DNA of 16,841 bases from VAZQ01 sp035300505 (GTDB taxonomy: Bacteria; Pseudomonadota; Alphaproteobacteria; Rhizobiales; Xanthobacteraceae), in NCBI GenBank assembly GCA_035300505.1, contig DATGVJ010000177.1, positions 1 to 16,841 of the forward strand. Direction: 5' to 3'. Below are positions 1 through 7,630 of this stretch, piece by piece (position 1 is the stretch's first letter; each line of letters starts with the position of its first letter). The notes under the pieces are model-generated. The model had not been told where the DNA came from. It saw only the letters and a list, made by a program, of their open reading frames with translations, and searched no databases. The position numbers and the translations under genes are program-made.

Positions 1-145
1 CTTATGATCAATAGGGTCCACCCGCCGCCCAGCACTTCGTGGGCGCGCGCCATGGAGCAGAACTGTCCGTATCCGGTCATGCCGGCAGTCTAACACGGCG
101 AGCCCAACAGGTCGGTACGGATTCCGGACCTCGCGATTCCCGTCA
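1..145. other. Gene-free edge of window
   Basis: No credible coding frame was found here; the open frames are short and have no ribosome binding site or recognisable product. It lies downstream of the minus-strand AraC gene. I see no hairpin followed by a T-run that would serve as its terminator. The gene to the left lies outside the window. Confidence 0.5.
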
Positions 146-1114
146 TCAGTTGCCGCGCCGCCGCCAGGCGGACGGCGCTACACCGACCATTTTCTTGAAG
201 GCGCGGCTGAACGATTCCTCGGATCCATAGCCGGTCTCCTTGGCGATCCTTGCGATATTGGCATTGCTGCTGGTCAGCAGTTCCGCGGCGATTTGCATCC
301 GCCACTTGGCGAGATAGTGCATTGGGGGAAGCCCGACCAATTGTGTAAACCGTTCGGCCATCACCGAGCGCGATAGTCCTGCCTGCTTCGCCAGTTCTTC
401 GATCGTCCAATTATGTGCGGGCTTTCCATGCATCAGCGACAAGGTCCTGGCGATCGAGGGATCGCGCAACCCCGCGAGCCAGCCGACCTGCTCCGACGGG
501 ATGGCCGCGAGATACCGGCGCAGCACGTCGACAAACATCAGTTCGCTGAGTTTGGTCAGAACGCTTTCCCGACCGGCGTGGTTCTCGGCAGCTTCAGCCA
601 CCGCAACCCGGATGAAATCCACGATCCAGCCACCGCCTTCGTCATGGGCGTCCCCCGCCTTGAACATGGGCGGAAGGCTATCCAGCAGCGGGTTGAATGG
701 CCGCGCATCGCAAGCAAAGTATCCGCACACAAGCTTGGTTGAAGCCGGGCCGTCACCGTAATTGATCCCGAACGGCTTGCGTCCGGCTGTGGCAATTTCG
801 AGCACATCCGACGTGGGCGCGTCGGCGCGCATGCCCGGCTGGCTCGACATGATGTGCGGTTGGCCTTGCGTCAACACAACGACCTCGCCGGCCTTGAGTG
901 GCATCGGCTGGCCGCCGGTGGCGGTGGCGAAGCATCGGCCCGCGGTCACGACATGATAGGCGATCAGGTGATCCGCGCCCGGAAGAATCTTCGGCAGAAT
1001 CAGGTCGCGGGGCGGCGACGCCACGGCCCATGGACCCTGCGCCGCAACCTCGAAGAACACGGCGCCCGTCAGCCGAACGGTCTTCAACACATCCGATAGT
1101 GGATCAGCTTCCAT
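146..1114 (-). CDS. AraC-family transcriptional regulator with N-terminal cupin domain
   Basis: This is a predicted cytoplasmic DNA-binding regulator of 322 aa. The N-terminal half (about residues 10-190) looks like the cupin ligand-binding domain of the Cupin_6/AraC_binding type. The C-terminal 100 residues carry the double helix-turn-helix of AraC proteins: first HTH around WTIEELAKQAGLSRSVMAERF, then the signature GYGSEESFSRAFKKMVGVAPSAWR. The length fits this subfamily. I chose the ATG at 1114 because AGAGGT lies five bases before it; a TTG seven codons upstream (1135) has no such site. The gene is divergent from the GFA-family gene at 1294, which makes that gene a natural target, but this is inference. 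The ligand is unknown. Confidence 0.9.
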   Translation of the reverse strand: MEADPLSDVLKTVRLTGAVFFEVAAQGPWAVASPPRDLILPKILPGADHLIAYHVVTAGRCFATATGGQPMPLKAGEVVVLTQGQPHIMSSQPGMRADAPTSDVLEIATAGRKPFGINYGDGPASTKLVCGYFACDARPFNPLLDSLPPMFKAGDAHDEGGGWIVDFIRVAVAEAAENHAGRESVLTKLSELMFVDVLRRYLAAIPSEQVGWLAGLRDPSIARTLSLMHGKPAHNWTIEELAKQAGLSRSVMAERFTQLVGLPPMHYLAKWRMQIAAELLTSSNANIARIAKETGYGSEESFSRAFKKMVGVAPSAWRRRGN

Positions 1115-1293
1115 TGACCTCTGCTTGAACTGCAACGTCCTTTTTCAGGCCCTGCGCGCGCTGGACGCGCTGTCATGCCATTCGGACGCGGCATCATTCC
1201 ATATTCTGCCGTGACGGATAAGTAATGGCACGTCTGAACCACACGGGGCCAGCGCACTGAGCCGCGTGCCCCACGCAAGGAGATACAAATACA
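1115..1293. promoter_or_regulatory. Divergent promoter region between araC-type gene and GFA gene
   Basis: This stretch of about 180 bp separates two divergently transcribed genes and must hold both promoters. It contains an inverted repeat, TCATGCC at 1173-1179 and GGCATCA at 1190-1196, with a 10-bp spacer (6 of 7 pairs match). That is the size expected for a regulator half-site pair, although AraC proteins more often bind direct repeats. A second pair, GGCACG and CGTGCC, lies near 1225-1275. No clear -35/-10 pair could be assigned. Confidence 0.35.
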
Positions 1294-1719
1294 ATGGCCG
1301 TGCTGACCGGAAAATGCTTTTGCGGGTCCGTAGAGATTGAAGTGAGCGGCGTACCGCAAGCCATGGGCTACTGCCACTGCAGTTCCTGCCGATCCTGGTC
1401 GGCGGCGCCCGTGAACGCCTTCACGCTGTGGAAACCTGAGAACGTAAGAGTTACCAAGGGAGCCGAATTCGTCGGGCACTTCAGCAAGACAAAGATGAGC
1501 GACCGGCAGTACTGCACGAAGTGCGGCGGCCATCTTTTGAACAACCATCCGCCCTTGGGCCTGGTCGACGTCTATGCGGCCACCATACCGGGCTTGAAGT
1601 TCAGTCCCGGCGTGCACGTCAATTATTCGGAGACGGTGCTACCGATGAAGGATGGGCTTCCCAAGCTGAAAGACTTCCCCGCCGAATTGGGCGGGTCCGG
1701 TGTGGCTGTACCCGAATAG
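1294..1719 (+). CDS. GFA-family (glutathione-dependent formaldehyde-activating enzyme-like) zinc protein
   Basis: A small cytoplasmic protein of 141 aa with the Mss4-like fold of the GFA family. All seven zinc-site cysteines expected from Gfa are present: C8 and C10 (KCFCGS), C27, C29 and C32 (YCHCSSC), and C74 and C77 (YCTKCG). The founding member, Paracoccus Gfa, was described as speeding the reaction of formaldehyde with glutathione, but most family members have no proven substrate, so a formaldehyde role should not be assumed. The start has AAGGAG about 11 bases upstream. The gene stands alone, divergent from the AraC-type regulator and convergent with the copper operon. Family assignment is firm; reaction is unknown. 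Confidence 0.9.
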   Translation: MAVLTGKCFCGSVEIEVSGVPQAMGYCHCSSCRSWSAAPVNAFTLWKPENVRVTKGAEFVGHFSKTKMSDRQYCTKCGGHLLNNHPPLGLVDVYAATIPGLKFSPGVHVNYSETVLPMKDGLPKLKDFPAELGGSGVAVPE

Positions 1720-1791
1720 GGAAGATGCCACACGGGCACAGGCCACCGCGTGGGAGCCAGCAAAACAAAATGACGGACATCGATGGATGCA

Positions 1792-1847
1792 GCAGTGCGC
1801 CATGGGCCACAAGGGCGTTCACGCGCTCATGGCTCATGATGCACTGC
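1792..1847. repeat. Imperfect inverted repeat between convergent genes
   Basis: The arms at 1792-1809 and 1830-1847 can pair over 18 positions with three mismatches; the outermost seven pairs (GCAGTGC/GCACTGC) are perfect. It lies in the 141-bp gap between the stop codons of two convergent genes, where a shared transcription stop would be useful. There is no T-run after either arm, so it is not a classical intrinsic terminator. Confidence 0.35.
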
Positions 1848-1860
1848 GCCGGGAACACAC

Positions 1861-3483
1861 TCACGGCATGCGCGGCAACTGCGCCTGCTCCTCGACCGTG
1901 ACCTTTTCGAAATCATTGATCAGGATTTCGATCCGCAATTTCCAACGTCCTGCGACCGGCACGCGCAGATCGTCGATCCGCCAATTTGAATCGCCGGTAT
2001 TTGTCGCCGGCCGCCGCATCGGCTCAATCCCGGCCGCCTCGTTTGAAAGAATGAGTTCCACCTCCTTCACGGTGATAGGATTGAACTCTCCATCCGCCAC
2101 GAAAATATCCACGCGCGCGCCACCTGTCCGGTTGGGCTCGATTTCAACCTGCGCCATGGCACGCGGGCTGTGCATATGGATGGATACTTGCGCGGCTGCT
2201 GGCGCGGCTTCCGGCGCCCGTGGTGGCGGCGTAAAGCGCCAAAGGCCGACGATTGCCAGAATCCCGATCGCAACAACGATTTCAGAACGAATCGACCAGA
2301 CAAATGGGCGCACGGCCGCACGCCCCCCCTTCTCGAATTGGGGAACAAGCGAAAATCGATTGGCGGCAGCCAAGCCCAATAAGGCGAGCACGAGAGCGAG
2401 CTTGGCAGCCAGTACGATGCCATAATTCGATGCCCACAGGTTTTCGATACTTCCAAGCTGCACGGTCGCAAGCGTGGCGCCGCTGAGCGCAAGTGCCGCA
2501 ACCGCATAGGGGATGAAGCGGCTGAAACGCGATAACGTCTGCCGGCCGCGATCCGGTTGTTGGATCGCGCGCAACAGCGGAAACAGGGCGCCGATCCAGA
2601 ACGCCACGCAGAGGCCGTGCAGCAGAACAGCTGACTGCGTCAGCCAGCGCGGCTCGACGGTTCCGGCATGGCCGCTAAGCGTCAAGGCAATGGCGCCGAC
2701 GACAATACCGAGCAACGCGAGAATGCGCGCAAGAACGCGCGATGCGACGGCCATGGCCAGGCTGCCGGCAGCGAGCGCAAGCACAGCCGCGATCGCCGTT
2801 CGCCCATAAGCCGTACCGAAACCGGTTTGCCAGGCAATGGCCTGCATGAAACCAGTCAGCGGCAGGCCAAGAGCATCCAGGCCCTGCAGGCCAACCGACA
2901 CCGGCACGGCGACAAGAGCAAGTCCAAGAACGGAAAGCAGAAGCAAACGGTCCGACCGTTGCTCGCGCGCGATATCGCCGTGCCCGTTCAGTGGCACGGC
3001 CTGGTCTGCCATCCAGACCTGAAAAAACGCGCCGCCGATCCCGATGAACAGGCCCGCATAGATGATCAGCTTCACGGCCCATAGTGAAGGGCGCACGCCA
3101 GGTTCGCCTTGCGGCAGGATCTGTGGCGTGCCGGCGCTCTGTTCGCCCACCGAAAACACCAGCGTGCCGGCGACCGGGTGTCCGTCGCCGGACACGACAC
3201 GCCAGCTCAGCGCGTGCGTGCCATTGCGTAGCGACGGCAAGGTAATGGTGACGGTCACATTGTCGGCCACAGTTGCGGGGGCGATGACCTCACCGCTTGG
3301 CCCCACCAGGCTTATGACCAAGGGCGAGACCGGTTCGTTGAACGTCAGTGTCGCGACCGCGGGCGGCTCGGCCAAGACCGCCCCGTCGGCCGGCTGCGCA
3401 TGCGTCAGCGCCGCATGCCCAAATGCAGGGATCGAATGCGCGATCAGAATCCATAGTGTGACAAATATGGCCAATCCACGCAC
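1861..3483 (-). CDS. CopC-CopD fusion copper resistance/import protein (YcnJ-like)
   Basis: A predicted inner-membrane copper protein of 540 aa. Layout: signal segment (1-22); CopC domain (about 23-115); CopD membrane domain with about eight helices (about 132-418); and a C-terminal periplasmic domain (about 430-540). The CopC Cu(II) ligands are all visible: the predicted mature N-terminal His (H23, after PAFG) plus D100 and H102 of SGDGHPVAGT. HMH near residue 436 may add a metal site. There is no ATG near the start. I chose GTG at 3483 because GGAG lies nine bases upstream and a good signal peptide follows; TTG at 3537 would add 18 charged residues. It lies just after the DUF1775 gene, so the two are probably one operon. 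CopD proteins are usually linked to copper uptake; direction here is inferred. Confidence 0.9.
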   Translation of the reverse strand: MRGLAIFVTLWILIAHSIPAFGHAALTHAQPADGAVLAEPPAVATLTFNEPVSPLVISLVGPSGEVIAPATVADNVTVTITLPSLRNGTHALSWRVVSGDGHPVAGTLVFSVGEQSAGTPQILPQGEPGVRPSLWAVKLIIYAGLFIGIGGAFFQVWMADQAVPLNGHGDIAREQRSDRLLLLSVLGLALVAVPVSVGLQGLDALGLPLTGFMQAIAWQTGFGTAYGRTAIAAVLALAAGSLAMAVASRVLARILALLGIVVGAIALTLSGHAGTVEPRWLTQSAVLLHGLCVAFWIGALFPLLRAIQQPDRGRQTLSRFSRFIPYAVAALALSGATLATVQLGSIENLWASNYGIVLAAKLALVLALLGLAAANRFSLVPQFEKGGRAAVRPFVWSIRSEIVVAIGILAIVGLWRFTPPPRAPEAAPAAAQVSIHMHSPRAMAQVEIEPNRTGGARVDIFVADGEFNPITVKEVELILSNEAAGIEPMRRPATNTGDSNWRIDDLRVPVAGRWKLRIEILINDFEKVTVEEQAQLPRMP

Positions 3484-3553
3484 GCTCTTATGCTCCACTC
3501 GCAAGACCGGATCGATGGAGTGTTGCGGGCGTTTCAAGTGTTCGCACGAAGCC

Positions 3554-4090
3554 TCATCGTCTCGGCAACAGCCTCAAAGCGGGGGCCGGTTGCGAACTCT
3601 CATTCGCATGATCAGGTGCCGCTCCGCCTGCTGGAATCTCGATCCAGCGGGCCACACCCTTTTCACACTCTTGCACGACGGGAAAATAGATCGTCGAGCC
3701 CGCTTGGAGGTCATCCGAGATCGCGCCGATGAACACGAATTCGTCGTAGTAAGCATCAGGCAGCTGACCTCCCGACCAGGTGATCTCGGTCACCCCCTCG
3801 CTCATCTTGGCGCTCCGCAGCGAATAGGTTTTCGAATATTTTGTGCTCTTGGTCTCAAGCTTCCAGCCGGCCTTCGGCATTGGTTTGACATCGACCACGC
3901 CGTCAGCGACGCGAATGCGGATTGAAACCGTCGATGACCCGGCGCAGCCGTGCGGCACCCTTAATGTCGCCTTGTAGCCCGAGCCGACCGCCGTCTGCTG
4001 GGTCTCCAGCGTCACATGCGCCAAAGCGCCAGTCACATTGACGATGCCGAGAGCAAGCGCGCCTGTTGCCAAGCAAACCGAACGAAACAT
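3554..4090 (-). CDS. ycnI: YcnI-like DUF1775 copper-binding periplasmic protein
   Basis: A secreted 178-aa protein with a signal peptide ending in GALA, so the mature protein would begin with H25 (HVTLETQ). In studied DUF1775 proteins an N-terminal His and a Trp form a copper site; H25 and W105 (EITWSGG) are the candidate pair here. C49 (HGC) and C142 (QEC) could form a disulfide. Bacillus YcnI is membrane-anchored, but I see no C-terminal membrane helix here, so this copy should be free in the periplasm. The start is well supported by GGAGGAG five bases before ATG. It is the first gene of the operon with the CopC-CopD fusion, which suggests it passes copper to that protein. Confidence 0.9.
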   Translation of the reverse strand: MFRSVCLATGALALGIVNVTGALAHVTLETQQTAVGSGYKATLRVPHGCAGSSTVSIRIRVADGVVDVKPMPKAGWKLETKSTKYSKTYSLRSAKMSEGVTEITWSGGQLPDAYYDEFVFIGAISDDLQAGSTIYFPVVQECEKGVARWIEIPAGGAAPDHANESSQPAPALRLLPRR

Positions 4091-4129
4091 TGATCTCCTC
4101 CAAGATAGTGCGACGCCTTTGATGTCGGC

Positions 4130-4138
4130 ATTATATCA
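4130..4138 (-). promoter_or_regulatory. Extended -10 promoter of the copper operon
   Basis: On the minus strand this reads TGATATAAT, a perfect extended -10 element (TGnTATAAT). It sits about 40 bases before the ycnI start, giving an estimated leader of about 30 nt. No good -35 hexamer is present at 16-18 bp, which fits extended -10 promoters. The DNA just upstream (4139-4170) is AT-rich against the GC-rich surroundings. Confidence 0.6.
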
Positions 4139-4207
4139 CGGCAATTTTCCAAGAAATTGAAAAAATCGCACTTCGACCCCCTCGATAAATTACTGCCGCA
4201 GACGATG

Positions 4208-4274
4208 TGCGTGTCCCGGGCGTATTGCTCGCCAACGCATTTTTTGCGTCGCGGCGCGGCGCCCGGGACACGCA
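4208..4274. repeat. Palindromic element with 15-bp perfect arms
   Basis: The arms at 4208-4222 (TGCGTGTCCCGGGCG) and 4260-4274 are perfect reverse complements. The 37-bp centre holds a smaller hairpin, ACGCA-TTTTT-TGCGT, around 4234-4248. It lies between the kinase stop (4337) and the copper-operon promoter (4130). The shape and the GTGTCCCGG arm resemble dispersed palindromic repeats I recall from Bradyrhizobium-type genomes. Only one copy is in this window. It might also end kinase transcription, but there is no T-run on the minus strand. Confidence 0.65.
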
Positions 4275-4336
4275 ATCGACTCGGTTATTCCCGGATAAGC
4301 CTCGATTGCGGTCGATGGTCGGAGCGCAGGGATCCT

Positions 4337-6703
4337 TCACGCCGCCGTGGCCGAAGATCTCTTCTCCGAACTTTCAATTGCTGACCCGATTTTCTCGGCC
4401 AGGTCACGCTGCGTATAAGGCTTATTCAGCAGGTTGAAAGCAACGTTTTGATGCAGGATCGTGTCACACGCGTAGCCCGTGGTAAACAACACGGGCAACG
4501 AAGGCCGCAGCTTGAGCAGGCGTTCTGCGAGCTGCGTGCCGGTCATGCCTGCCCCGAGAACGATGTCGGTAAAAAGCAAATCGACGCGCGTGGATTTTGC
4601 AAATATTCGTAGTGCTTCTGCGCCGTCAACTGCGACAAGAACCTCATATCCCAGTTCTTCAAGCACATCGATCACGTATTCGCGCACACCTGTGTCGTCT
4701 TCGACCAGAAGAATTGTTTCACCTCCGGCGGCGCGACGAAGCGGTTGCACATCAACTTCAATGCCCTGCTGTGCCGCACTGTTCCGAATTCCGCCGACGA
4801 GCCTGGGTAGATAGATCTTGACCGTGGTCCCTTTTTCAACTTCGCTATTGATACAGATGTGACCACCCGATTGCCTGACAAATCCATGGACCATCGCGAG
4901 CCCAAGCCCAGTGCCTTTGCCGGCTGCCTTGGTGGTATAGAACGGCTCAAAAACCCGTTCGAGTATCTTTGGCGCAATCCCGGTCCCGGTATCGCTGATG
5001 CTTAGCATCACAAATTGCCCCGCAACCAAGCCGACGAAGCGCGCGACGTAGTCCTCATCGAGAAACACGTTGGCGGTTTCAATGGTCAAATTGCCGCCCG
5101 ACGGCATGGCATCGCGGGCATTGATAACGAGGTTGATGAAGCAATTCTCGACTTGATTCGCATCCGCAAACGTCGGCCAAAGCCCCTCTGCGAAAATGGT
5201 TTGAACCCTGATATCTTCGCCGACCGTTCGCGCCACCAAGTCCGACAAGTCAGCAACTTCCGCATTGACATCGAGAACTGAAGGCTCCAGTGGCTGTTGA
5301 CGGGCGAACGCCAGGAGACGGTGAGTGAGTTTGGCGGCATTGCGCGTGCCTTGCAAAGCGGATTCCACAGGCTGATGAAGTTCCGCGGAATGCTCCAATG
5401 ATTTCAGGCGGCGCTGGACGAGGTCGAGATTGCCCATGACAATAGTCAACATATTATTGAAGTCATGTGCTATTCCGCCGGTCAACCGGCCAATGGAATC
5501 CATTTTCTGAGATTGGCGCAGGGTCGTCTCGGTCTCCTGCCGACGCTTGATCTCGGTCATGAGTTCCTCGGTGCGTTGGAGCACCTTGGTCTCCAGTTCG
5601 ATCTGGTGCCGCCTGATTGCTTCGTCGCGCCGATTGAGTTCGGCTGATACGACCGTAAGCGTATTGGCAATGGTCTTGGCCTCGGCAAATGGCGCGGGCG
5701 GTTCGGTGAACAGGCGGCCCTCGCCCAAATCTTGCACCGCGGTCGCAAGCGCCGTCATGCCGCGGCTGGAGTGCCAGGCCGTGAATACGGCGAGGGCGAG
5801 GGCCAGCAGCGTCAAAGTTCCGGCGGTGAGCGCACTCGACCACAGAATCGTGCCAAGAGGTTTGTTGATATCGACTTCGAGGAACGCGACACCCGTGCTC
5901 CAGCCACGCGCGGTTTGCGCGAAACCCGCAAGGCTCCAATCGCCTTCGACGGTTTTGGTCTCGATCCAGCCTGCAGAACTGCGAGCCATGGCGGCGCGCC
6001 AGCCCTCACTTGCTTGCGTGCCTACACGCGCCTCATGATCGGGAATGCGTGCAACAAAATTCTTGTTGCGATCGACAATCGCGACGACCTCTCCGCGCGT
6101 GAAGTGGTTCTGCATGAGTGAAAGGAACCGCTCCGGCGCCAGAGCGATGGACAGGGAGTACAGCGGTGCACCGTCCCGAAACACCGGCATTTGAACGAAG
6201 GCGATCCGCTTCTGGGAAACACTACCGATAACCATATCCGACACCAGCGGCCGCCCCTCGGCGAAGACGCGTTGGACAATGTCAGGTGCGAGATGTTTCG
6301 GCAGCAGCGGAGTTCCAAACGGCTCAACGGTGATGAGTTCAATCTGGCCATCCGGAGTGGTGACCAAAAGCCAGGCGGAGGGCACGATGGCGAGCGCTTG
6401 CTTCGCCTCGTGCCAAAACGCCGCAAGATCTCCTCGTAGCAATGTGGGGGACTGCGCCAGCGTCGACACGATCGCGACGTGGGTGTCGATTTCACTATCG
6501 ACCAGGCCCGCGAATGTATTCGCGCTCACGAGCAGGCTTTGACGGATGCTCTCGCGCGCGTTGGCGACCAACCGGTTGTACATCAGCAGCGACGACAACA
6601 TCAGCGGCAGGGCAGTCACGAGCACAAGCAGCGTGAGCTGGAACGCCAGCGGACGGCGGCTTAGCACGACAGCCAAATGAGACAGGACTCCACTCTCGCG
6701 CAT
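4337..6703 (-). CDS. Membrane hybrid sensor histidine kinase with C-terminal receiver domain
   Basis: A 788-aa two-component sensor. Order: TM helix about 20-42; periplasmic sensor about 43-280, cache-like by size and position; second TM about 285-308; HAMP-like and coiled-coil linker to about 395; HisKA with H413 in IAHDFNNML; ATPase domain with N box (NLVINARDAM, about 524-533), G1 (SDTGTGI) and G2 (GKGTGLGL); receiver about 663-778 with phosphoacceptor D713 (LLFTDIVL) and K761 (LLNKPY). All catalytic residues are intact. ATG at 6703 is preferred over the TTG just before it because AGGGG lies six bases upstream. No response regulator with an output domain is nearby, so the signal may pass through its own receiver to a distant partner. 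The stimulus is unknown. Confidence 0.93.
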   Translation of the reverse strand: MRESGVLSHLAVVLSRRPLAFQLTLLVLVTALPLMLSSLLMYNRLVANARESIRQSLLVSANTFAGLVDSEIDTHVAIVSTLAQSPTLLRGDLAAFWHEAKQALAIVPSAWLLVTTPDGQIELITVEPFGTPLLPKHLAPDIVQRVFAEGRPLVSDMVIGSVSQKRIAFVQMPVFRDGAPLYSLSIALAPERFLSLMQNHFTRGEVVAIVDRNKNFVARIPDHEARVGTQASEGWRAAMARSSAGWIETKTVEGDWSLAGFAQTARGWSTGVAFLEVDINKPLGTILWSSALTAGTLTLLALALAVFTAWHSSRGMTALATAVQDLGEGRLFTEPPAPFAEAKTIANTLTVVSAELNRRDEAIRRHQIELETKVLQRTEELMTEIKRRQETETTLRQSQKMDSIGRLTGGIAHDFNNMLTIVMGNLDLVQRRLKSLEHSAELHQPVESALQGTRNAAKLTHRLLAFARQQPLEPSVLDVNAEVADLSDLVARTVGEDIRVQTIFAEGLWPTFADANQVENCFINLVINARDAMPSGGNLTIETANVFLDEDYVARFVGLVAGQFVMLSISDTGTGIAPKILERVFEPFYTTKAAGKGTGLGLAMVHGFVRQSGGHICINSEVEKGTTVKIYLPRLVGGIRNSAAQQGIEVDVQPLRRAAGGETILLVEDDTGVREYVIDVLEELGYEVLVAVDGAEALRIFAKSTRVDLLFTDIVLGAGMTGTQLAERLLKLRPSLPVLFTTGYACDTILHQNVAFNLLNKPYTQRDLAEKIGSAIESSEKRSSATAA

Positions 6704-6925
6704 CAAATACCCCTGTTATCCAACAAGGCATAAGAATACAACCGCAGTATAAGTGATTCGTGCCGCAGAATGAATGCATTTTAGAGAAATCTCCCCTCGT
6801 ACGCGAATATTTTAGGCAGACCGAGGAGCATTTTGGCGTCCCAATGACCACAATGACCACGACCGCCATCGCGCAATGCCGTGCATTGGGCTAATAAGAT
6901 GCGATACCAACCACCAAAAGAAATC
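6704..6925. promoter_or_regulatory. Divergent promoter region of kinase gene and aat
   Basis: About 220 bp without a gene between two divergent starts. On the minus strand TATACT (about 6745-6750) could be a -10 box for the kinase gene, but the matching -35 (TTCATT) is poor. No operator-like dyad stood out. Confidence 0.3.
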
Positions 6926-7606
6926 ATGGCCAATCGCGATTCCGCCAGTCTGGAAATAACGCCGGAAGTGCTGCTCAAGGCCTATTCCTGCGGCATCTTC
7001 CCGATGGCCGACAGCGCCGACGATCCGGCCATCCATTGGTATGAGCCGCCACTGCGCGGAATCATTCCGCTCGACCAGTTCCGCGTGTCCTCGCGTCTCG
7101 CCCGCACCGTCCGGTCCGACCGTTTTACCGTTGTGATCGACAGGGATTTCGACGCCGTGCTCGATGGCTGCGCAGCGCCCCAGCCAGGCCGCCAGCGTAC
7201 CTGGATCAATGAGCGCATTCGCACGCTCTATCGCAAGCTCTACGAGCGCCGCCGCTGTCACACTGTCGAGGTCTATCGCGGCGACGAACTCGCCGGCGGC
7301 CTCTATGGGGTGTCGCTTGGCCGTGCTTTCTTTGGCGAAAGCATGTTCCACCGGGAGCGCGATGCCTCGAAGGTGGCACTCGTCCACCTGCTGGCGCGCC
7401 TCAATGCCGGTGGATACAAACTGCTCGATACCCAGTTCGTCACCGATCATCTCAAGACATTCGGCGCAATCGAAATATCGCAACAGCACTACAATAAGCT
7501 GCTGGAAGCGGCGCTGGCCGGCGAAGGTGATTTTACCGCGCTCGGAATGACCGATCCCGTCAAAGGCACAGCGGCCCTGGCCCATCTCGGGCGAGGCACT
7601 CTATAG
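6926..7606 (+). CDS. aat: Leucyl/phenylalanyl-tRNA--protein transferase
   Basis: Cytoplasmic enzyme that moves Leu or Phe from aminoacyl-tRNA to the N-terminus of proteins starting with Lys or Arg, marking them for ClpS/ClpAP degradation (N-degron pathway). Family hallmarks are in order: YSCGIFPMA (about 20-28), EPPLRGIIPLD (about 40-50), the strongly conserved GLYGVSLGRAFFGESMF (about 125-141), ASKVAL, and LLDTQFVTDHL. I chose ATG 6926 (MANRDS, 226 aa) because family similarity begins there. In-frame starts at 6899 (ATG) and 6881 (GTG) would add 9 or 15 residues that do not look conserved, but none of the three has a strong ribosome binding site. It ends 24 bp from the convergent DUF2155 gene. 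Confidence 0.95.
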   Translation: MANRDSASLEITPEVLLKAYSCGIFPMADSADDPAIHWYEPPLRGIIPLDQFRVSSRLARTVRSDRFTVVIDRDFDAVLDGCAAPQPGRQRTWINERIRTLYRKLYERRRCHTVEVYRGDELAGGLYGVSLGRAFFGESMFHRERDASKVALVHLLARLNAGGYKLLDTQFVTDHLKTFGAIEISQQHYNKLLEAALAGEGDFTALGMTDPVKGTAALAHLGRGTL

Positions 7607-7630
7607 GGATCGCTTACGAAATAGGGTTCG

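Noticed and set aside
1700..2425. 241-codon plus-strand frame after the GFA gene
   Set aside because: It is mostly antisense to the CopC-CopD gene and has no domain.
3062..3925. 287-codon plus-strand frame across the copper operon
   Set aside because: It is antisense to two well-identified genes; its sequence is a mirror of their codon bias.
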